From CAZPBN01 sp964584935 (lineage in GTDB: Bacteria > Acidobacteriota > Aminicenantia > Aminicenantales > Aminicenantaceae): 64,000 nt of DNA. How positions within the stretch are numbered: the first letter of the stretch is position 1; each line of letters starts with the position of its first letter. A program made the translations under genes and the position numbers. Below are positions 25,737-34,551 of the stretch, piece after piece. Below the pieces are notes generated by a model that was not told the origin of the DNA, made no database searches, and was given only the letters and a program-made list of their open reading frames with translations. The stretch lies in assembly GCA_964584935.1 (NCBI GenBank), contig CAZPBN010000001.1:186001-250000 (forward strand), read 5' to 3'.

Positions 25737-27167
25737 ATGAACGAATACAAACTGCTTATTAACGGAAAAAAAGAATTCTCAGAAAATCATAAGGAAATAA
25801 AAAATCCCTTTGATCAAAGCCTCTGTGGAAAAATATATTTCGCAAATAAGTCGCAAATGGAAAATGCCATTACTATATCATCCAAAACGTTCTCAAAAAC
25901 AAAAAAATTATCCAGCCATGAACGGGGAGCTGCCCTTGAATACACCTCTCAAACAATCAACAAACGCCGGGAAGAACTGGCAAGATCAATCACTGTGGCA
26001 TCTGGAAAACCAATCAAGTCCTCTCTAGGTGAAGTGGACCGGGCTGTCAACACGTTTAAAATTGCTTCTGAAGAAGCCAAGAGAATAAACGGAGAAATCA
26101 TTCCTCTGGATTTGAGTCCACAGACACAAGATCGCTGGGGGCTAGTCAGACGTTTTCCCGTGGGAGTCATAGGAGCCATCACTCCTTTTAACTTTCCATT
26201 GAATCTGGTTGCCCATAAAATCGCTCCCGCCATGGCATCAGGAAACACCGTTATTCTAAGACCTTCTTCCCAGGTTTCCATAACCGCAATTCTTCTCGGA
26301 GAAATCATTAACGAAACCTCATATCCAGCCGGAGGAATCAATGTCGTTCCCTGCGGATATGAAGTGGCAGAAAATTTGATATCAAGTGACAAAGTTAAAA
26401 TGCTAACCTTCACCGGAAGTCCCTCAATAGGATGGGAACTTAAGAAAAAAGCCTATAAAAAGAAAATCACGTTGGAACTCGGGGGAAATGCGGCTGTAGT
26501 CATAGAACCTGACGCCAACCTTGAATACGCATTGCAAAGAACTTTATTAGGATCATTTGCTTACTCCGGTCAAATATGCATATCTATCCAAAGAGTCTTT
26601 CTTCATGAAGACATTTATGACGATTTTATGGACAAATTCATAGAGAAAACAAAAAACTTAAGAATGGGAAATCCTTTAGATGAACATACGGATATAGGAC
26701 CAATGATCAATATGCAAGCAACCCAAAAAACCGAGGAATGGATCAATGAAGCCCTGGAAAACGGAGCCAGACTCCTATGCGGAGGAAAAAGGGAAGGAAC
26801 CATGTTTGAGCCGACTGTTCTGATAAATGTCAAACCTGAGCTTCGTATCTCATGGCTTGAGGCTTTTTCTCCTGTTGCTGTTGTTTACCGCTATAAAGAT
26901 TTTACTGAAGCACTCAAAAACGTTAACAATTCAATCTATGGACTTCAGGCTGGAATATTCACCAATGATTTAAACAAAGCGTTTCAAGCCTATGAAATGT
27001 TAGATGTCGGAGGCGTTATCATCAATGATATCCCCACTTTCCGAATCGATCACATGCCTTATGGCGGAATCAAAGAATCTGGATTCGGACGTGAGGGACT
27101 CAAATATGCCATTGAGGAAATGACAGAATTAAAATTAATGGCAGTCAATCTTAAACCCCATGCTTAA
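25737..27167 (+). CDS. NAD(P)-dependent aldehyde dehydrogenase
   Basis: A 476-residue aldehyde dehydrogenase with Glu247 in TLELGGNA and catalytic Cys281 in SGQICISIQR; PFNFPLNLVAHKIAPA is the cofactor-loop region and FGREGLKYAIEEMTE the C-terminal signature. The overall pattern resembles lactaldehyde/glycolaldehyde-type or phosphorylating-independent glyceraldehyde-3-phosphate dehydrogenases of anaerobes. The precise substrate cannot be read from sequence. GGAG lies 8 nt before the ATG. It precedes the fumarase/KOR cluster but a promoter-like sequence separates them. Confidence 0.85.
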   Translation: MNEYKLLINGKKEFSENHKEIKNPFDQSLCGKIYFANKSQMENAITISSKTFSKTKKLSSHERGAALEYTSQTINKRREELARSITVASGKPIKSSLGEVDRAVNTFKIASEEAKRINGEIIPLDLSPQTQDRWGLVRRFPVGVIGAITPFNFPLNLVAHKIAPAMASGNTVILRPSSQVSITAILLGEIINETSYPAGGINVVPCGYEVAENLISSDKVKMLTFTGSPSIGWELKKKAYKKKITLELGGNAAVVIEPDANLEYALQRTLLGSFAYSGQICISIQRVFLHEDIYDDFMDKFIEKTKNLRMGNPLDEHTDIGPMINMQATQKTEEWINEALENGARLLCGGKREGTMFEPTVLINVKPELRISWLEAFSPVAVVYRYKDFTEALKNVNNSIYGLQAGIFTNDLNKAFQAYEMLDVGGVIINDIPTFRIDHMPYGGIKESGFGREGLKYAIEEMTELKLMAVNLKPHA

Positions 27168-27168
27168 C

Positions 27169-27197
27169 TTGACACTCCCATTTTATAAGCATAAACT
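27169..27197 (+). promoter_or_regulatory. Promoter for the fumarase/2-oxoacid oxidoreductase cluster
   Basis: A perfect TTGACA immediately follows the dehydrogenase stop (27169-27174), with TAAACT after 17 nt (27192-27197). Confidence 0.5.
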
Positions 27198-27238
27198 TAT
27201 ATCTTTTAATAATTATTGATAATACTCGGAGGAATTAT

Positions 27239-28096
27239 ATGAAAGTTATTCGTTTGAAAGATGTCAAAGATAAAGTTAAAACCATCGTTCAAAAAGCCAA
27301 TTTCGAACTTCAGAAAGATGTGATTGATCTTATAAAAGAAAAACAAGAACTCGAAGAATCCCCCGCAGGAAGGGAAGTTTTCAATCAAATTCTCCAGAAT
27401 GCTCAAATCGCCAAAGATGACAAACTGGGTCTCTGTCAGGATACCGGACTGGCTGTATTTTTTGTTGAACTGGGTGAAGACGTTCAAATCGAACGGAGTG
27501 AAGGACTTGGAAGTCTGAAAGAAGCTCTCACTGTAGGCACGAAAGAAGGATACAGTGAAGGATTTCTGAGAAAGTCAGTTGTCGAAGATCCCATTCGAAG
27601 GAACAATACGGGCTATAACACTCCTGTTTATATTCACTGGGATCTTGTTCCAGGAAATGTTTTCAGAGTCACTTTTATTGCCAAAGGAGGCGGTGCCGAA
27701 AATATGAGTGCTGTCCGTATGTTCGCTCCTGCCGCTGGCCAGAAAGGGATTGAAGATTTCATTATAGATACTGTCGATAAAAGCGGATCAAATCCCTGCC
27801 CTCCCATCATAGTCGGCGTTGGCCTTGGTGGAAATTTTGAGTATTCTGCTCTTCTCGCTAAAAAGGCACTGTTACGAAGGCCTCTTGGAGCTCACAATCA
27901 GGATCCCTTCTATAAAGACATGGAAATTAATCTTCTAGAGAAAATTAATAATCTTGGTATAGGCCCTCAAGGAATGGGAGGAAGGATAACCGCTTTAGCT
28001 GTTCATATCGAAGCATATCCCTGTCATATCGCTTCTATGCCGGCTGCCATTAATATTCAATGTCACTCGCACCGAGTATTATCATTTGAATTCTAA
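27239..28096 (+). CDS. Fumarate hydratase class I, alpha (N-terminal) subunit
   Basis: A 285-residue subunit of the two-subunit oxygen-sensitive [4Fe-4S] fumarase/tartrate dehydratase family, which hydrates fumarate to malate. Cluster-binding cysteines are likely those in LCQDTGLAV, SNPCPPIIVG and AYPCHIASM; GGGAENMSAVRMF and IGPQGMGGR are further signatures. The beta (C-terminal) subunit that normally completes the enzyme is not next to it or elsewhere in the window. GGAGGA precedes the ATG. It is first in a cluster with a ferredoxin-linked 2-oxoacid oxidoreductase, consistent with a partial (reductive or oxidative) TCA route. Confidence 0.92.
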   Translation: MKVIRLKDVKDKVKTIVQKANFELQKDVIDLIKEKQELEESPAGREVFNQILQNAQIAKDDKLGLCQDTGLAVFFVELGEDVQIERSEGLGSLKEALTVGTKEGYSEGFLRKSVVEDPIRRNNTGYNTPVYIHWDLVPGNVFRVTFIAKGGGAENMSAVRMFAPAAGQKGIEDFIIDTVDKSGSNPCPPIIVGVGLGGNFEYSALLAKKALLRRPLGAHNQDPFYKDMEINLLEKINNLGIGPQGMGGRITALAVHIEAYPCHIASMPAAINIQCHSHRVLSFEF

Positions 28097-28128
28097 TATT
28101 TAAGAACGGTTTCATCGAGGAGGAAATA

Positions 28129-28353
28129 ATGCCACAAAAAGGTACTGTTGAGATTTCAAAGGAAGACTGCAAAGGATGTCATTTATGTGTCATTCATTGT
28201 CCTACAGATTGTCTTGCACTCAACACATCGGATACAAACAGTTACGGCCTTCACTATGCTTATTTAGTAGATGAAGATAAATGCATTGCCTGCCAGAATT
28301 GCTCGGTTATATGTCCTGATGCAGCCATCACTGTTTACAAAAAAACAGCTTAA
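28129..28353 (+). CDS. 2-oxoacid:ferredoxin oxidoreductase, delta (ferredoxin) subunit
   Basis: A 74-residue 2[4Fe-4S] ferredoxin-type subunit with two cluster motifs: CKGCHLCVIHCP (CxxCxxCxxxCP) and CIACQNCSVICP. It would pass electrons from the TPP-containing core to ferredoxin. GAGGAGG lies 6 nt before the ATG, 32 nt after the fumarase gene and 18 nt before the alpha subunit. The order delta-alpha-beta-gamma is typical of KOR/VOR clusters. Confidence 0.92.
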   Translation: MPQKGTVEISKEDCKGCHLCVIHCPTDCLALNTSDTNSYGLHYAYLVDEDKCIACQNCSVICPDAAITVYKKTA

Positions 28354-28371
28354 TCAAAGAGGGAGGATAAA

Positions 28372-29430
28372 TTGGGTGAATTAAAATTTATGAAAGGCAA
28401 CGAAGCCCTGGGAGAGGCAGCCATCCGGGCTGGACTTCAGGGTTATTTTGGTTATCCGATAACCCCTCAGTCCGAAGTCATAGAATATCTTGCCCGGGAA
28501 GAACCGAAATACAACTATACTCTTCTCCAGGCAGAAAGCGAGGTTGCCGCTGTCAATATGATTTATGGTTCAGGGGGGGCTGGAGGAAGAGTGATGACCA
28601 CAACATCTTCTCCGGGATTCACTTTGATGCAGGAAGGAATCTCTTATATTGCTTGTACAGAAATTCCCTGTGTCTTTGTCAATATTGTAAGAGGCGGCCC
28701 TGGATTAGGAACCATTCAACCAAGCCAGGGAGATTATTTTCAGGCAACCAAAGGAGGTGGCCATGGAGACTATAGGATTATTGTGTTAGCTCCCAATTCA
28801 GTCCAAGAAATGGTCGATCACTGCCATCTCGCTTTTAAACTGGCTGATAAATACAGAAATCCGGTAATGCTTCTTTCTGACGGAGCCATAGGACAAATGA
28901 TGGAAAAAGTTGTTCTCCCTGATCCTATTCCCTACAAACCGGATAAACCCTGGGCAACCACAGGCAAAACTGCGGATAGGGAAAGGAATATCCTTACATC
29001 TCTCTATATTAAGCCAGAAGATATGGAAGAAAAAAACAAACATCTGCAGGAAAAATTCAAAAAAATTGCCAAAAATGAAGTTCGTTTTGAAGAGTACAAC
29101 ACAGATGATGCTGAAATAATCATAACGGCTTTCGGCCTCACATCCAGAATAGCGAAAAAGACAGTGGAACTAGGAAGAGAGGCTGGTATAAAGATAGGTT
29201 TATTCAGACCCATATCTCTATGGCCTTTTCCTTGGGATAAACTAGGTGAGATCGCCTCCAAGAATACAGTTCAAAGTTTTATTTCCGTTGAAATGAATGC
29301 AGGACAAATGATAGAGGATGTCAAACTGGCGGTCTGTGGGAAAAAGCCTGTTTACTTCTATGGCCGGATGGGAGGAATCGTCCCCGATCCGGATGAAATA
29401 TTTAAAAAAATTAAGGAAATATATGAGTAA
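28372..29430 (+). CDS. 2-oxoacid:ferredoxin oxidoreductase, alpha subunit (KorA/VorB type)
   Basis: A 352-residue subunit carrying the pyrimidine-binding and transketolase-C-like domains. Motifs are GNEALGEAAIRAG, YPITPQSEVIEYL, TTTSSPGFTLMQEGISY and RGGPGLGTIQPSQGDY. It oxidatively decarboxylates a 2-oxoacid with CoA to give acyl-CoA and reduced ferredoxin; 2-oxoglutarate or branched-chain 2-oxoacids are equally possible. Start is TTG with GGGAGG 6 nt upstream. Second gene of four. Confidence 0.92.
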   Translation: MGELKFMKGNEALGEAAIRAGLQGYFGYPITPQSEVIEYLAREEPKYNYTLLQAESEVAAVNMIYGSGGAGGRVMTTTSSPGFTLMQEGISYIACTEIPCVFVNIVRGGPGLGTIQPSQGDYFQATKGGGHGDYRIIVLAPNSVQEMVDHCHLAFKLADKYRNPVMLLSDGAIGQMMEKVVLPDPIPYKPDKPWATTGKTADRERNILTSLYIKPEDMEEKNKHLQEKFKKIAKNEVRFEEYNTDDAEIIITAFGLTSRIAKKTVELGREAGIKIGLFRPISLWPFPWDKLGEIASKNTVQSFISVEMNAGQMIEDVKLAVCGKKPVYFYGRMGGIVPDPDEIFKKIKEIYE

Positions 29431-29445
29431 ATCGGGAGTCATAAT

Positions 29446-30204
29446 ATGATGAAAAAAGGATACGAATTACTTTATAAAAGGCCTAAAACCCTTTTAAAAA
29501 AAAGAATGCATTACTGTCCTGGGTGTTTTCATTCAACCATTCATAAACTGTTAATGGAAGTCGTAGAAGAACTGGATATACAGGAAAAAACAGTCGGTGT
29601 CTGCCCTGTGGGATGTTCTGTGTTTGCCTATGATTACATGGATATCGATATGCAGGAAGCTGCTCATGGCCGTGCCGGAGCTGTTGCCACCGGCATAAAA
29701 AGGATGCTTTCTGATAGAATTGTTTTTTCCTACCAAGGAGACGGGGATCTCGCCGCTATAGGAACAGCAGAAACCCTTCATGCGTGCAACCGGGGCGAAA
29801 ATTTCACATTTATTTTTATTAACAATGGAATATATGGAATGACAGGGGGACAGATGGCTCCGACCACCCTTGAAGGTCAGAAAACTTCAACCTCTCCTTA
29901 CGGAAGAGAAGTAGATAAAGTAGGGATGCCCATGAAGATGGCTGAAATTGTCTCCGGTTTTGAAAAGGTAGCCTACGTGGAAAGAGTGAGTTGCGACACT
30001 CCAGCTCATACAAGAAAAGCAAAAAAAGCCTTAAAAAAAGCTTTTGAATACCAAATGCAAAATCTGGGAACCACCTTCATCGAAGTGGCCTCAAACTGCC
30101 CTTCGGGCTGGAAATGCACCCCAGAAGAATCTCTGGTGTGGCTAAAAGAAAAAGTATTTCCCTATTATCCACTTAAAGTCTTTAAGGAACCGAATAACAA
30201 ATAA
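29446..30204 (+). CDS. 2-oxoacid:ferredoxin oxidoreductase, beta subunit (TPP-binding)
   Basis: A 252-residue thiamine-diphosphate subunit. The TPP-binding motif is seen as GDGDLAAIGTAE...FIFINNGIYGMTGGQMAPTT (two separate stretches about residues 105-150), and the N-terminal HYCPGCFHSTIHKL carries cysteines found in this family. It forms the active site with the alpha subunit. The ATG has GGGAG 9 nt upstream; a second ATG follows directly. Lies 15 nt after the alpha gene. Confidence 0.92.
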   Translation: MMKKGYELLYKRPKTLLKKRMHYCPGCFHSTIHKLLMEVVEELDIQEKTVGVCPVGCSVFAYDYMDIDMQEAAHGRAGAVATGIKRMLSDRIVFSYQGDGDLAAIGTAETLHACNRGENFTFIFINNGIYGMTGGQMAPTTLEGQKTSTSPYGREVDKVGMPMKMAEIVSGFEKVAYVERVSCDTPAHTRKAKKALKKAFEYQMQNLGTTFIEVASNCPSGWKCTPEESLVWLKEKVFPYYPLKVFKEPNNK

Positions 30205-30234
30205 TATGACTAAATATTAATTGGAGTTATCAAC

Positions 30235-30774
30235 ATGTTACAAGAAATGGTATTTGCTGGATTTGGAGGACAGGGAGTTTTATCTATGGGTACGCTCCTT
30301 GCATACGCAGCAATGAAAGAGGGGAAAGAAGTCAGCTGGATGCCTTCTTACGGACCTGAAATGAGAGGAGGCACAGCCAATTGTATGGTCAACATCAGCG
30401 ATAAGCTTATTTCCTCTCCCATTGTTACCGAATATGATATAGCTGTGGTGTTCAATCAACCCTCACTGGATAAATTTGAGCCAAAAGTGAAAAAAGGAGG
30501 AATTCTCATATGGGAGAGCAGCACCATTAAAAATCCTCCGACTCGAACGGACATAACAATTTATCCCATTCCTGCTATAGATATGGCTACTAATGAACTG
30601 AAAAACGTCAAAGTCATGAACATGCTGGTACTGGGAGCACTGGTTAAGATCAACCAGGTCGTCAAAAAAGAATCAATTATCATTGCTTTAAAAGAAACAC
30701 TTCCAGAAAGACATCATCACTTAATACCCCTCAATGAAAAAGCAATAGAGATGGGGATGAACCTATCCCTGTAA
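30235..30774 (+). CDS. 2-oxoacid:ferredoxin oxidoreductase, gamma subunit
   Basis: A 179-residue gamma subunit, with GFGGQGVLSMGTLLAYAAM at the N-terminus and PSYGPEMRGGTANCMVNIS as family signatures. It completes the four-subunit enzyme. GGAG lies 8 nt before the ATG, 30 nt after the beta gene. Its last 12 nt overlap the 3' end of ccdA on the other strand. Confidence 0.92.
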   Translation: MLQEMVFAGFGGQGVLSMGTLLAYAAMKEGKEVSWMPSYGPEMRGGTANCMVNISDKLISSPIVTEYDIAVVFNQPSLDKFEPKVKKGGILIWESSTIKNPPTRTDITIYPIPAIDMATNELKNVKVMNMLVLGALVKINQVVKKESIIIALKETLPERHHHLIPLNEKAIEMGMNLSL

Positions 30775-31479
30775 AACGTAGGATAGGGACGTGAAATAGC
30801 CTGTGATTAAGAGAATTCCCAGAATGATCAACAGAATTCCCCCTGCTATGGTGATGGCTTTAAAATATTTTCTTATAGACTTAAAATATTCAAAAAATTT
30901 ATGAATCAATAATCCTGATAATAAAAAAGGCAGCCCCAGTCCTAAAGAATACACCATAAGCAACAAAATACCATTGAAAACATCCTGGGTGGTGGCCGCC
31001 ATGGTGAGAATGGCACCAAGAATGGGACCAACACAAGGAGTCCACCCCGCTCCAAAAGCCATTCCTACCAGCACTGTTCCAACAAACCCAAGAGGTTTTT
31101 TATCAAGATGGATTTTCTTTTCTCTCTCCAAAAATCCAATCTTCAAAATTCCGGCGAAATGCATTCCCAGAAGAATGACCACAGCTCCTCCTCCAATTTC
31201 AAACCATCTGATGTTCCTTGATAAGAACTTTCCCACAAAAGTCGCTGAGGCTCCCAGGGCAATAAATATAATTGAAAACCCCGCTATAAATAATAATGAA
31301 TTTATAATAACTGTTTTACGAACCTTTTTTAAATTCTGGTGGAGAGACATTTCTTCAAGTGAAATTCCGGTTATAAATGCCAGATAAGAAGGAATCAAAG
31401 GTAATATACAAGGTGAAAGAAAAGAAATGATACCTGCTGTAAAAGCCACAAAAATTGAAACATTCTCAGTTCCAGGCAT
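30763..31479 (-). CDS. ccdA: CcdA-type cytochrome c biogenesis / thiol transport membrane protein
   Basis: A 238-residue six-helix membrane protein that carries reducing equivalents across the inner membrane to extracytoplasmic thioredoxin-like proteins. The two reactive cysteines are in FLSPCILPLIPSY and GAGWTPCVGPILGA. It starts 2 nt after the tlpA stop on the same strand, so it is translated with tlpA and is the probable electron donor for it. Confidence 0.92.
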   Translation of the reverse strand: MPGTENVSIFVAFTAGIISFLSPCILPLIPSYLAFITGISLEEMSLHQNLKKVRKTVIINSLLFIAGFSIIFIALGASATFVGKFLSRNIRWFEIGGGAVVILLGMHFAGILKIGFLEREKKIHLDKKPLGFVGTVLVGMAFGAGWTPCVGPILGAILTMAATTQDVFNGILLLMVYSLGLGLPFLLSGLLIHKFFEYFKSIRKYFKAITIAGGILLIILGILLITGYFTSLSYVLQG

Positions 31480-31481
31480 AT

Positions 31482-31988
31482 TTAATGGGTCTCAGAAAAT
31501 TCATTGAAGTATTTGATGAGTAATGACTTGTTCATAACTCCAACATGTTTGTGCTTTATGATTCCATTCCGGTCAATGATAATGGTGGTCGGAATGAATC
31601 TCCCCGGCTTATAATCATTCATAATTTTTTGATTTGTCATGGCTACAGGATAATTCATACGGTATTCTTCTACAAACTTCTTGACTTTTTCAATTCCTGC
31701 TTTATCCAACGAAACTCCCAATATTTCCATTCCCTCTTTTTTCAATTCATCATAAACTTCAATAAAATCAGGTATTTCAACCCGGCATGGTCCACACCAG
31801 GTAGCCCAGAAATTTAAAAACAGAACTTTTCCTTTGTAATCCGAATAAGAAATCTCATTTCCATCCAGGGTTATCAGAGAAAAATCAGGTGCCTTGGTTT
31901 CCGTTTGACCTGGAATGGCTTCTTCGGAGAAAAGATAACCAAAAATAATGAATCCGAGTGCAGACAGTAATATAAGCGCCTTCTTCAT
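31482..31988 (-). CDS. TlpA/ResA-like thiol-disulfide oxidoreductase
   Basis: A 168-residue exported thioredoxin-fold protein. Signal peptide or anchor about residues 1-22; redox motif Cys64-Gly-Pro-Cys67 in FWATWCGPCRVE; cis-proline region GRFIPTTIIID. It reduces disulfides outside the cytoplasm, such as in apocytochrome c, with electrons from CcdA encoded next to it. GGAG lies 7 nt before the ATG. Confidence 0.9.
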   Translation of the reverse strand: MKKALILLSALGFIIFGYLFSEEAIPGQTETKAPDFSLITLDGNEISYSDYKGKVLFLNFWATWCGPCRVEIPDFIEVYDELKKEGMEILGVSLDKAGIEKVKKFVEEYRMNYPVAMTNQKIMNDYKPGRFIPTTIIIDRNGIIKHKHVGVMNKSLLIKYFNEFSETH

Positions 31989-32182
31989 TTCACTCTCCTC
32001 TATATGTAAAATGTATAGAAATAATTTATCATATCAAATGGTTAAATAAAATATAATACTTATATTATTTATAATATTTATAGTATATTTTAAATCCACA
32101 AAAACTGTCAATAAATATAACAAATAAAGTTATTATGGCAATCATTGTTCAATCTTATTTGAAAATATTATTTGACTATGAA

Positions 32183-32199
32183 AGCTTAAGGTTTAAGCT
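32183..32199 (-). terminator. Hairpin just after fabH
   Basis: Perfect 7-bp stem AGCTTAA/TTAAGCT with a 3-nt loop begins directly after the fabH stop. Only a short T-run follows on the minus strand, so it is a weak terminator candidate. Confidence 0.35.
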
Positions 32200-33195
32200 C
32201 TACCACCGGTAAACAAGACTTGCCCAAGTGAAACCGCCCCCAAATGCCGTCATTATGATTATATTGCCTTTTTTTATTTTCCCTTCCAATCGGGCTTCAT
32301 GCAGGGCTATGGGAATAGTGGCAACTGAAACATTTCCGTACTTGTGTATATTGGAGACCACTTTTTCAGGTGGAATTTTGAGTCGTCTTCCAATGGCATC
32401 AATGATTCGAATATTTGCCTGATGCGGAATAAGCAAATCCACATCCTTCTTTTCCAATCCTGCTTTTTTCAAGGCTTCAAGAGAGGCTTCCCCCATCCTT
32501 TTCACAGCATTTTTGAATACTTCATTTCCACGCATATGAAGGTAATGAAGATTCTCCTCAACTGATTTTTTCGATGCAGGAATACGGGATCCCCCCGCAG
32601 GCATATAAAGCAGATTGGAAAGATTCCCATCAGCTCTCCAATAATGAGAAAGCAACCCGGATTCATCATTACTTTTCTCAACCACATAAGCTCCGGCAGC
32701 ATCCCCAAAAAGAACACACGTGTTTCTATCTTTCCAGTTCGTTATTTTTGTTAACATCTCTCCACCAATCAAGAGGATTCGCTTATTGGTCCCGGCTAAA
32801 ATCAATCCTTCGGCTATAATCAAGGAATAGATCAAGCCACAACACGCAGCTGAAATATCGAAAGCCGGAATGTGATCGGCTTTAAGTCCTCTTTGAACAT
32901 GACAGGCTGTGGAGGGAAATATCGTATCCGGAGTTGCTGTTGCCACCATGATCAAATCTATATCATCAATCTTTAATCCGGCATTCTCAAGAGCTCTCTT
33001 TCCTGCCATAGTGCCTAAATCGGATGTAGCCTGGTTCTCATCGGCAATTCTTCTTTCTTTGATTCCGGTTCTGGTTACAATCCATTCATCAGACGTATCG
33101 ACCATTTGTTCAAGGTCATAGTTTGTTAATATTTTTTCGGGCACATAAAACCCTGTACCAACAATCTTTATTTTTTGTTTATCTTCTTTTTTCAT
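32200..33195 (-). CDS. fabH: 3-oxoacyl-ACP synthase III (FabH)
   Basis: A 331-residue ketoacyl synthase that starts fatty-acid chains by condensing acyl-CoA with malonyl-ACP. The Cys-His-Asn triad is present: FDISAACCGLIYSL, LIPHQANIRI and NIHKYGNVSVAT. The open frame extends 27 codons upstream (to 33276), but FabH homologues begin near KIKIVGTGFYVPEK, so I place the start at ATG 33193-33195 (MKKEDKQKIK); the site before it (CGGGA) is weak. Divergent from the outer-membrane barrel gene, with about 87 nt between starts. It stands apart from any other fab gene in the window. Confidence 0.92.
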   Translation of the reverse strand: MKKEDKQKIKIVGTGFYVPEKILTNYDLEQMVDTSDEWIVTRTGIKERRIADENQATSDLGTMAGKRALENAGLKIDDIDLIMVATATPDTIFPSTACHVQRGLKADHIPAFDISAACCGLIYSLIIAEGLILAGTNKRILLIGGEMLTKITNWKDRNTCVLFGDAAGAYVVEKSNDESGLLSHYWRADGNLSNLLYMPAGGSRIPASKKSVEENLHYLHMRGNEVFKNAVKRMGEASLEALKKAGLEKKDVDLLIPHQANIRIIDAIGRRLKIPPEKVVSNIHKYGNVSVATIPIALHEARLEGKIKKGNIIIMTAFGGGFTWASLVYRW

Positions 33196-33282
33196 TATCC
33201 CGGTAAAAGCTCTATTCTTAGCACACTTAATTTTAATTTGCAAATAAAAATATTTACATATAGAATATATTTTCACTCTAAG

Positions 33283-34524
33283 ATGAAAACTAAACCGATA
33301 TTTTTTTTTGTTTGGCTCCTTTTGATTGTCATTGCCTTAAACCTTCCTTCTCACGCCCAATTGGTTATTGGTCAATATAAAAATGAAGCTCCTCTTAGAA
33401 CGTGGAATAATTTCGGAATTCTCAATGGCGTATCCACAGGCTTGGGAGGAATTCTTTTTTCAACAGCTAAAGACTGTTCCACAGCTCTTTCCAATCCGGC
33501 ATTACTCAATCGTTTACCCAAGATCAATATATCAGCTAATTATTCTTTTAGTGCTGCCAGACTATATAAATATGGACTAATTAATACCGGAGCTTTATTT
33601 TCTTCTGATAAAGCATCTGTTGGGGTTCACTCTTTTGACTTTGCAGGAATTTCTTATCGATTAAAAAACTGGGCAGTGTGCTTAAATTATTCAATCCTTG
33701 AAAGTTACAGAAGGCCGGATGCTGCTTATGAATATTCCTCAAGAGAAATTCCTTACTACTCACTTGACTTCTCCCAGAAAGGACATCTCAACAACCTTAA
33801 CCTTTCTATCGCAAAAAATATATTTGATTTCCTCTCTATCGGTATCGGCTGCAATTATGCTTTTGGAACACTCAACAGAGAGATGAATGAAAACTGGTAC
33901 TACTCGGATATCTATATTACCGACAAAAAAAATCATAATTTCAAAGCCTTTTTCATTAATGGGGGAATCAGTCTGGATGTGACCGAAAAATTAGGCTTGT
34001 CCGCAGTATTCAGAACTCCCTTTGTGAAAAAATCAGACAGCCAAAGCACACTGCATTACTATTCCCCTTCAGGTGACACGGATATTAAAATTGAAGCCAC
34101 ATCAGAAAGTCAATACAAACAACCGTTCATAGCAGGGTTTGGCTTGTTTTATCAATTCTCTGATAAGTTCAAAGCTGCTTCTGAAATTTCATTTTTCAAC
34201 TGGTCAACCTACAGTGTCGATTTTTTCGGAGAACAGCTCGATAGAGAATTCAGAGATATTGTTACAATAAAGGTTGGAGTCGAATATATGTTCTCCGAAA
34301 TAATACTAAAAGAAAAAGCTAATATCCCCGTGAGGGCAGGTATTATCTATGATCCTCAACCAATGAACAAAATTCGATCAAATTATTATTATCTTTCAGT
34401 TGGAATAGGTTATCACTGGAAATTCATCCATTTTGACCTGGGAACCTTATTAGGCATGGAAAAAGGCTCTGGAGATTCCCTCTTAGCCAGCCGGATAGCC
34501 TTTTCAACAAGTCTCTTTTTGTGA
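33283..34524 (+). CDS. Outer-membrane beta-barrel protein, FadL/OmpP1-like
   Basis: A 413-residue exported barrel protein. The signal peptide is MKTKPIFFFVWLLL...SHAQ (about 26 residues). I use the ATG at 33283 because the open frame upstream reads non-protein-like sequence and the signal peptide begins here. SNPALLNRLPK near residue 70 is the typical asparagine-proline motif of FadL-like proteins, followed by repeated amphipathic strands and a C-terminal phenylalanine-leucine end (TSLFL). Likely a transporter for hydrophobic substrates or a surface barrel. It is followed 27 nt later by the carboxypeptidase gene. Confidence 0.75.
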   Translation: MKTKPIFFFVWLLLIVIALNLPSHAQLVIGQYKNEAPLRTWNNFGILNGVSTGLGGILFSTAKDCSTALSNPALLNRLPKINISANYSFSAARLYKYGLINTGALFSSDKASVGVHSFDFAGISYRLKNWAVCLNYSILESYRRPDAAYEYSSREIPYYSLDFSQKGHLNNLNLSIAKNIFDFLSIGIGCNYAFGTLNREMNENWYYSDIYITDKKNHNFKAFFINGGISLDVTEKLGLSAVFRTPFVKKSDSQSTLHYYSPSGDTDIKIEATSESQYKQPFIAGFGLFYQFSDKFKAASEISFFNWSTYSVDFFGEQLDREFRDIVTIKVGVEYMFSEIILKEKANIPVRAGIIYDPQPMNKIRSNYYYLSVGIGYHWKFIHFDLGTLLGMEKGSGDSLLASRIAFSTSLFL

Positions 34525-34551
34525 ATTGATAATTGATATAGGGTAACAAAC

